From NCBI RefSeq assembly GCF_021504595.1, contig NZ_JACSGT010000002.1:682001-746000 (forward strand): DNA of 64,000 nt, written 5' to 3'. The notes beneath the pieces are model-generated. The model saw only the letters and a program-made list of their open reading frames with translations. It ran no database searches and had not been told where the DNA came from. The number at the start of each line of letters is the position of its first letter. Position 1 is the first letter of the stretch. Below, piece after piece: positions 60,099-64,000 of this stretch. The position numbers and the translations under genes were made by a program. This stretch comes from Chryseobacterium indicum (GTDB taxonomy: Bacteria > Bacteroidota > Bacteroidia > Flavobacteriales > Weeksellaceae).

Positions 60099-60692
60099 TC
60101 AAACAGCAAATGGCGGAGCTCTTGAAGAGTTTTTACAAATTTTTAAACTCGAATTATAAAATTTGTAATGGTAAAACTTTTTATGAACTCTCCACAGTCT
60201 TCCCAAAAAAGGGGAAGATCCAAAATGGAAGATAATCTCTTTTTGAGTTTTATTGTCTACAGAAGCCAGAGAACTGCCTCCTTTATTTTTTATTGTGGAA
60301 TTATTCTGGTCCTGATGAGGGGTGTAGTTACAATTGCTTTTGGCGATGCATTGTCCGGAATCTTTTTTAGTGTTTTTTTTCTTGCTTATCAGCTTGTTTT
60401 TTCCGGATCTATTCTTAGTCACTTTTTTTTCCGGATTAGCTGATTTGCTTATGGTTATTTCTTCTTCGTTCGTTTTTTCATAAATTACTGCATCCCCTGT
60501 TACAACAATAAGATCTTTATTATAAATGTAGGTCTGGGTTGTATTTGCTTCTGAATCATCAGATGTAGCAGCATTTACAAATTTCACTTGAGAAAATGAA
60601 AAAGATGAATTAATAATTAATAATAAAAGCACTACTTTTAATAAAAAGGCAGTGTTTTTAAAAAATATCTTATTAATTATCAATTTACACAC
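60099..60692 (-). CDS. Secreted Lys/Asn-rich protein of unknown function
   Basis: A 197-residue protein with a signal-like N-terminus (hydrophobic about 15-32, ending SFSQ). The mature part is polar and basic (NRSGKNKLISKKKNTKKDSG), with two Cys near 114 and 121. No ATG is available near the start; GTG 60692 or a nearby TTG must be used. It lies 81 bp upstream of the paralogue at 60017, on the same strand. No family recognised. Confidence 0.6.
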   Translation of the reverse strand: MCKLIINKIFFKNTAFLLKVVLLLLIINSSFSFSQVKFVNAATSDDSEANTTQTYIYNKDLIVVTGDAVIYEKTNEEEITISKSANPEKKVTKNRSGKNKLISKKKNTKKDSGQCIAKSNCNYTPHQDQNNSTIKNKGGSSLASVDNKTQKEIIFHFGSSPFLGRLWRVHKKFYHYKFYNSSLKICKNSSRAPPFAV

Positions 60693-60756
60693 GTAGTGAA
60701 GCTTTTTACAAAAATATGCTGTAATAAAAACAGATTGTGTAGAATAAATAAGTTTC

Positions 60757-60782
60757 TTTTTGTAGAAATAGTTCTACAAAAA
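60757..60782. promoter_or_regulatory. TTTTTGTAGAA palindrome
   Basis: TTTTTGTAGAA (60757-60767) and TTCTACAAAAA (60772-60782) form an 11-bp inverted repeat with a 4-nt centre. The half-site TGTAGAA recurs near the histidine kinase start. Confidence 0.55.
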
Positions 60783-61060
60783 AATAACCGTAAAATAAAA
60801 ATAAAACGAAATAAATCTCTTTTCGTTATTATATTTTTTGAGGTATTAAAAACCGAAAATTCCTCCTGTTCTCAAGCTGTGCAGAACTTTCTTACCCTCT
60901 TATAATTCCCGTTTTGCTGAATTTTTAATTGGCAGAAAATGGCATGTTGAAAAAAAATAGTTTTTATAATAAGAGATTTATTTATTGTACGATTCTGATT
61001 ATTCAGACTTCGTTAAACTTTTTTAAACGGATAAAATAAAGAACTTATAAAAGCTTTGCG

Positions 61061-61091
61061 TGTAGAATTTTTTCTACTTCTTTTTGTAGAA
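61061..61091. promoter_or_regulatory. TGTAGAA cluster before the histidine kinase gene
   Basis: TGTAGAA at 61061-61067, an inverted TTCTAC at 61072-61077 and another TGTAGAA at 61085-61091 lie 50-80 nt before the ATG at 61142. The spacing suggests a regulator binding site at the promoter. Confidence 0.5.
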
Positions 61092-61141
61092 TTTTTTATA
61101 TATAGTTTCTGTAACTATTTTATATTTTTGTAGTAAATGAT

Positions 61142-62242
61142 ATGAAAAAATTTGCTGTTCTTTTTATCTTTTTCTTTTCCCTTTTTTTTTCTCAGCAGAA
61201 AAAAAAGAATTTGGAATGCTATATTTCAGATAATGGACGGCTTTTCCAAAGAGAAGTAAATAATATTCATAGAAGAACGGAGGTCTTTGATCCTTTTACC
61301 TTATTTAAAAATAATATATTTTTTGATAAAGCTCTACATGAATTATTTGCAGATTTTCAGGATGGGAATCTAGATCCTTATAAGAAACCTGTAATTTGGG
61401 AGACCGGGATCTTTAAACTTGCTTTTTTTATACTTTTCATCTTAATGGTTTTCTTCCTTATTAAGATAAGAAATTTTTATATTGAAAGAGAAAATGAAAA
61501 GCTAAGAATAGAAATAGAAAATCATACAAAAGATCTGGTCATTCTGCTGGATAAATTACAGAAATCCAAAGAAAGATTAAAGATAAAGCTGGAAAATCAG
61601 GAAAAACTAACCCGCCTTATTTGCCATGACATTAAGAGTCCTCTGAGGTTTATTAATTTAAACCTGAAAAGTCTGATTTCGACTACAGATGATATGGAGA
61701 TTAAAGAATCATTAATTTCTACACAGGAGACCGCAGAAGAGCTGTATCATTTTGTTTTAAATAGTCTGGATTATACCAAATTATTTTTGACGGATGATGA
61801 ATATAGGGAAACGATCAATCTTAGGCAGCTTATACATGAGAAAATCATGATTTTCCGTAATCTGGCTGCAAAGAAGAATATAGATATCATTAATAATGTA
61901 GACGAAAACATTATTCTCAATAATAACAAGGCTTTATTGGAGATGCTTTTCCATAACCTGATAGATAATGCTGTTAAATATACTTCTATTGGTACGGTAA
62001 CTATTTCTGCACATCAGAAGGAACAAAATATAATTGTTTCTATACAGGATACAGGAAATGGGATGAATCCTGAAAAACTTGGCAGAATAAACAATTATCA
62101 GAATACAGATGTATATATTTCTAAGGGTATTGGCTATAAAGTCATTACAGAAATAGTTAAAAAAACAGGAGCCAAAATGAAACTCAAAAATAGATTGGGC
62201 GGCGGATTGGAAGTAAAAATATGGCTGACGTTATATAATTGA
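61142..62242 (+). CDS. Sensor histidine kinase
   Basis: A 366-residue kinase with an N-terminal signal/anchor (about 3-18), a short extracytoplasmic part, one membrane segment (about 91-112), a coiled coil (115-155), the HisKA box LICHDIKSPL with phospho-acceptor H162, and an HATPase domain with N-box FHNLIDNAVKY, G1 IQDTGNGM and the C-terminal GGGLEVKIWL. No PAS or other sensory fold was seen. Its last 12 nt overlap the end of the convergent response-regulator gene. Confidence 0.92.
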   Translation: MKKFAVLFIFFFSLFFSQQKKKNLECYISDNGRLFQREVNNIHRRTEVFDPFTLFKNNIFFDKALHELFADFQDGNLDPYKKPVIWETGIFKLAFFILFILMVFFLIKIRNFYIERENEKLRIEIENHTKDLVILLDKLQKSKERLKIKLENQEKLTRLICHDIKSPLRFINLNLKSLISTTDDMEIKESLISTQETAEELYHFVLNSLDYTKLFLTDDEYRETINLRQLIHEKIMIFRNLAAKKNIDIINNVDENIILNNNKALLEMLFHNLIDNAVKYTSIGTVTISAHQKEQNIIVSIQDTGNGMNPEKLGRINNYQNTDVYISKGIGYKVITEIVKKTGAKMKLKNRLGGGLEVKIWLTLYN

Positions 62243-62854
62243 AAATATTTCGAACAGTTCTGCAATATTGCTTATTTCAAGCTTCTCGTATATTCTCTTT
62301 TTGTATGTGCTTATAGTGGATTTTTTCAGATTCATTGTTTTTGCAATACTGGAAGTAGAGTATCCCTTAATGATAAACTGGGATACTTCTAATTCTTTAT
62401 CGGAAAGAAGGGATATCTGACTGCTGGTCTTTTTGTTTAAATAATCGTCTATTATTTTACTTTTGATATTCTCACTAATGTATCTTCCATTTTTAAAAAA
62501 GTAATCTAAGGCAAAAAAAAGTTCTTCATCGCTGGATAGTTTGTTGATAAACCCATCGGCTCCCGCTTTTATAAATCTTGAGGCATATATTTCCTCATCC
62601 ATTGCAGAAAAAATTGTAATCTTAGCATTGGGTAAAATGTGTTTCATCAATTCTACAGTTGTTGTAGATATATTTTGATCAGGAAAGCTAATATCCAGAA
62701 ATATGAAATCTACAGCCGAAGTTTTAATAAGCTCTATAGCAGATTTAACGTCATCAGCATTAAAGATTTCAGCTTGTGCTATGATGCTTTTAATGACATA
62801 CTTCATTCCCTGCCTTACAATACTATGATCATCTACTAATAAAATTCTTTTCAT
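62231..62854 (-). CDS. LuxR/NarL-type response regulator
   Basis: A 207-residue regulator with a receiver domain (about 1-120; acidic pair D8-D9, phospho-acceptor D54 in VDFIFLDISFPD, Lys near 105) and a LuxR-type HTH (about 150-195, LSDKELEVSQFIIKGYSTSSIAKTMNLKKSTISTYKKRIYEKL). It is the likely partner of the adjacent kinase although the two converge. The convergent 12-nt overlap of stops means the transcripts are antisense at their 3' ends. Confidence 0.92.
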   Translation of the reverse strand: MKRILLVDDHSIVRQGMKYVIKSIIAQAEIFNADDVKSAIELIKTSAVDFIFLDISFPDQNISTTTVELMKHILPNAKITIFSAMDEEIYASRFIKAGADGFINKLSSDEELFFALDYFFKNGRYISENIKSKIIDDYLNKKTSSQISLLSDKELEVSQFIIKGYSTSSIAKTMNLKKSTISTYKKRIYEKLEISNIAELFEIFSII

Positions 62855-63475
62855 TTGAGTTTTTTGTTTTTATACTCCAAACTCACTCAATGATAAGGGT
62901 TTATGTGTTTACGTATCTTTCATCAAAGGTGTAATTGGAAGTGTGTTTTTATCTGTCCGGTCGTAGTGTAAATTTAGCCAAAAAATCTTAAAGTCCTAGA
63001 TTTTTATTATGGTATATGATTTAAGGGTTAAAAATCTTTATTTATACGTCTGTTGTATTAAATATTCTTCAATGTCTGTGTTAGATTTCTTTTGAATGCT
63101 AAATAGCTTAGCTTATTCAAGGATGTTCTGCTTTGTATAGACTGCTTTGGGACAACTTAATTTAATTGGGAAAGAAATATGTTTAACGCCTTAATTTATT
63201 TAATCCTAAACAAACAGGCGCATCACAGCTCCTCTATAATTTTTTATCTCCTCTAAATTATTAAAATGTGTAAGTTGGGATTTGTGAAAAGTTATTGCTT
63301 TAAATATTTTTTTACTCTAACATTTTTATTATCAATATTAAAGAGTAAAACCGTAACAAGAATTTAATGAGTTAAAAAAGAAATTTTTTGCTGAAAATTG
63401 ATTTAACTTTTACAAAATTCTTGTATATTTGTTTTTCGGGAAGAAGATCGTTCCCGAAAAATAAAAAAACACTAA
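62855..63475. other. Intergenic region before the partial surface-protein gene (621 bp)
   Basis: AT-rich and without a long frame. It contains the divergent promoters. A -7 box TATATTTG at 63424-63431 and a 10-bp hairpin at 63433-63460 serve the partial gene at 63476. I found nothing else to report. Confidence 0.55.
63433..63460 (+). promoter_or_regulatory. 5' leader hairpin of the partial surface-protein gene
   Basis: TTTTCGGGAA (63433-63442) and TTCCCGAAAA (63451-63460) form a perfect 10-bp stem with an 8-nt loop. It begins directly after the -7 box TATATTTG (63424-63431), so it would sit at or near the transcript's 5' end, 15 nt before the ATG. Such end structures can stabilise mRNA. Confidence 0.55.
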
Positions 63476-64000
63476 ATGAAAAATAATTATCTAATAATTC
63501 AGGTATTATTACTGCTATGTAGTAGCGTATCATATTCTCAGGTAGGTATCAACACAACAACACCAAAAGCAACTTTAGAAATAGTAGGAAAAAATTCAGG
63601 AGGAGCTGTAGACCCTAAAGATGGAATCGTAATTCCTCGGGTAAATAAGGTTTCCAATGCATCCGGTACTACAAACAGCCAATTGGTTTATTTAACTGCA
63701 AATGACGGAAGTCTGGTTCCGGGATTTATATTCTGGGACGGCACAGCCTGGAAACAGTTAGGAGGAGCATCATTAACTTTATCAAATTTTTCGGCAGCAT
63801 CACCGTTAGCTTATAATAATTTAACGGGTGTATTCTCAATTTCTCAGTCAGGATCTTCGGCTAATGGCTATTTATCGTCTGCTGATTGGAATATCTTTAA
63901 TAATAAGCAGAATGCTTTAACTTTCTCAACGGGGCTTACCAATACCGCTAATACAATTACATTAAATCCGGCTACAGCTTCTTCTATCGGAGGAGTAAAA
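63476..64000 (+). CDS. Secreted surface/fibre-like protein, N-terminal part (runs off window)
   Basis: An open frame of 175 codons from ATG 63476 to the last base. A signal peptide (about 1-22, ending SYSQ) is followed by VGINTTTPKATLEIVG, the same start as in the two paralogues at 57360 and 58731, then a conserved GIVIPRVNKVS segment and FIFWDGTAWKQLG, as in phage tail-fibre and surface proteins. The rest is Ser/Asn/Thr-rich repeats (YLSSADWNIFNNKQNAL). It is on the opposite strand from its relatives. Confidence 0.85.
   Translation, partial: MKNNYLIIQVLLLLCSSVSYSQVGINTTTPKATLEIVGKNSGGAVDPKDGIVIPRVNKVSNASGTTNSQLVYLTANDGSLVPGFIFWDGTAWKQLGGASLTLSNFSAASPLAYNNLTGVFSISQSGSSANGYLSSADWNIFNNKQNALTFSTGLTNTANTITLNPATASSIGGVK

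Larger units (their letters stand above)
60693..61141. other. Divergent intergenic region with repeated TGTAGAA elements (449 bp)
   Basis: Between the secreted-protein gene and the histidine kinase gene. TGTAGAA occurs at 60738-60744, 60761-60767, 61061-61067 and 61085-61091, with inverted partners at 60772-60778 and 61072-61077. Two of these form hairpins. I saw no convincing gene. Confidence 0.65.

Noticed and set aside
60696..60905. 69-residue plus-strand frame in the kinase upstream region
   Set aside because: Basic, AT-driven composition, overlaps the TGTAGAA palindrome and the promoter region of the divergent gene, with no recognisable motif.

Overview
The window looks like a chromosome segment of a Flavobacteriia bacterium, most likely Chryseobacterium or a close Weeksellaceae relative. 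The evidence is the AT-rich sequence, promoters with the Bacteroidota -7 box TAnnTTTG, families restricted to Bacteroidota (DUF4835, DUF5687, the short RpoZ-like omega protein, glutamine synthetase III, a DUF6909-like protein), many short TonB-C-like secreted proteins, and little reliance on Shine-Dalgarno sites. I saw no rRNA, tRNA, CRISPR array, insertion sequence or integrase.

Region by region: 1-5.5 kb holds the end of lysA, a PoxB-type TPP enzyme, three tandem TonB-C-like secreted paralogues and miaB. 5.6-12.4 kb holds a DUF1016-type nuclease, a sigma-54 activator, lptE and an acidic TPR protein. 12.4-15 kb (minus) holds a DUF4126 membrane protein, rnpA, tcdA and a TatD hydrolase. 15-25 kb (plus) holds tetR, bamD, rpoZ, coaBC, a DUF4835 gene, recN, a DUF5687 ABC exporter pair and a nitroreductase. 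24.9-30.7 kb (minus) holds a RelE-type toxin-antitoxin pair and a heme operon (hemA, hemC, two peptidoglycan-related genes, hemD, hemE). 31.1-36.8 kb is the elongasome operon mreBCD-mrdA-rodA. 37-49 kb is mixed housekeeping: NlpC lipoprotein, GSIII, DUF6909-like protein, M1 peptidase, coaX, tadA, plus two small double-glycine-leader peptides.

The most unusual part is 50.0-56.7 kb, entirely on the minus strand. A WYL-domain regulator is followed upstream by a block of accessory genes: a BspA-like LRR protein whose N-terminus resembles phage tail-fibre starts, a small acidic protein, a three-gene DUF2589 operon, a two-TM holin-like protein, a patatin-like phospholipase and a VanY/endolysin-like M15 peptidase. 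Five promoters in this block, including that of the WYL gene, carry the same palindrome (consensus CGTCAA-AAC-TTGACG on the plus strand) placed exactly 14 nt from a TAnnTTTG box. This is a self-contained regulon that couples DUF2589 proteins of unknown function to a membrane-lipid hydrolase, a small membrane protein and a cell-wall hydrolase. An inducible lysis, release or defence module is a reasonable hypothesis, but it is inference.

57.3-64 kb holds two tandem nearly duplicate secreted proteins, a secreted protein of unknown function, a histidine kinase converging on a LuxR-type response regulator, and the start of a third member of the secreted family running off the end. The kinase promoter region carries repeated TGTAGAA elements.
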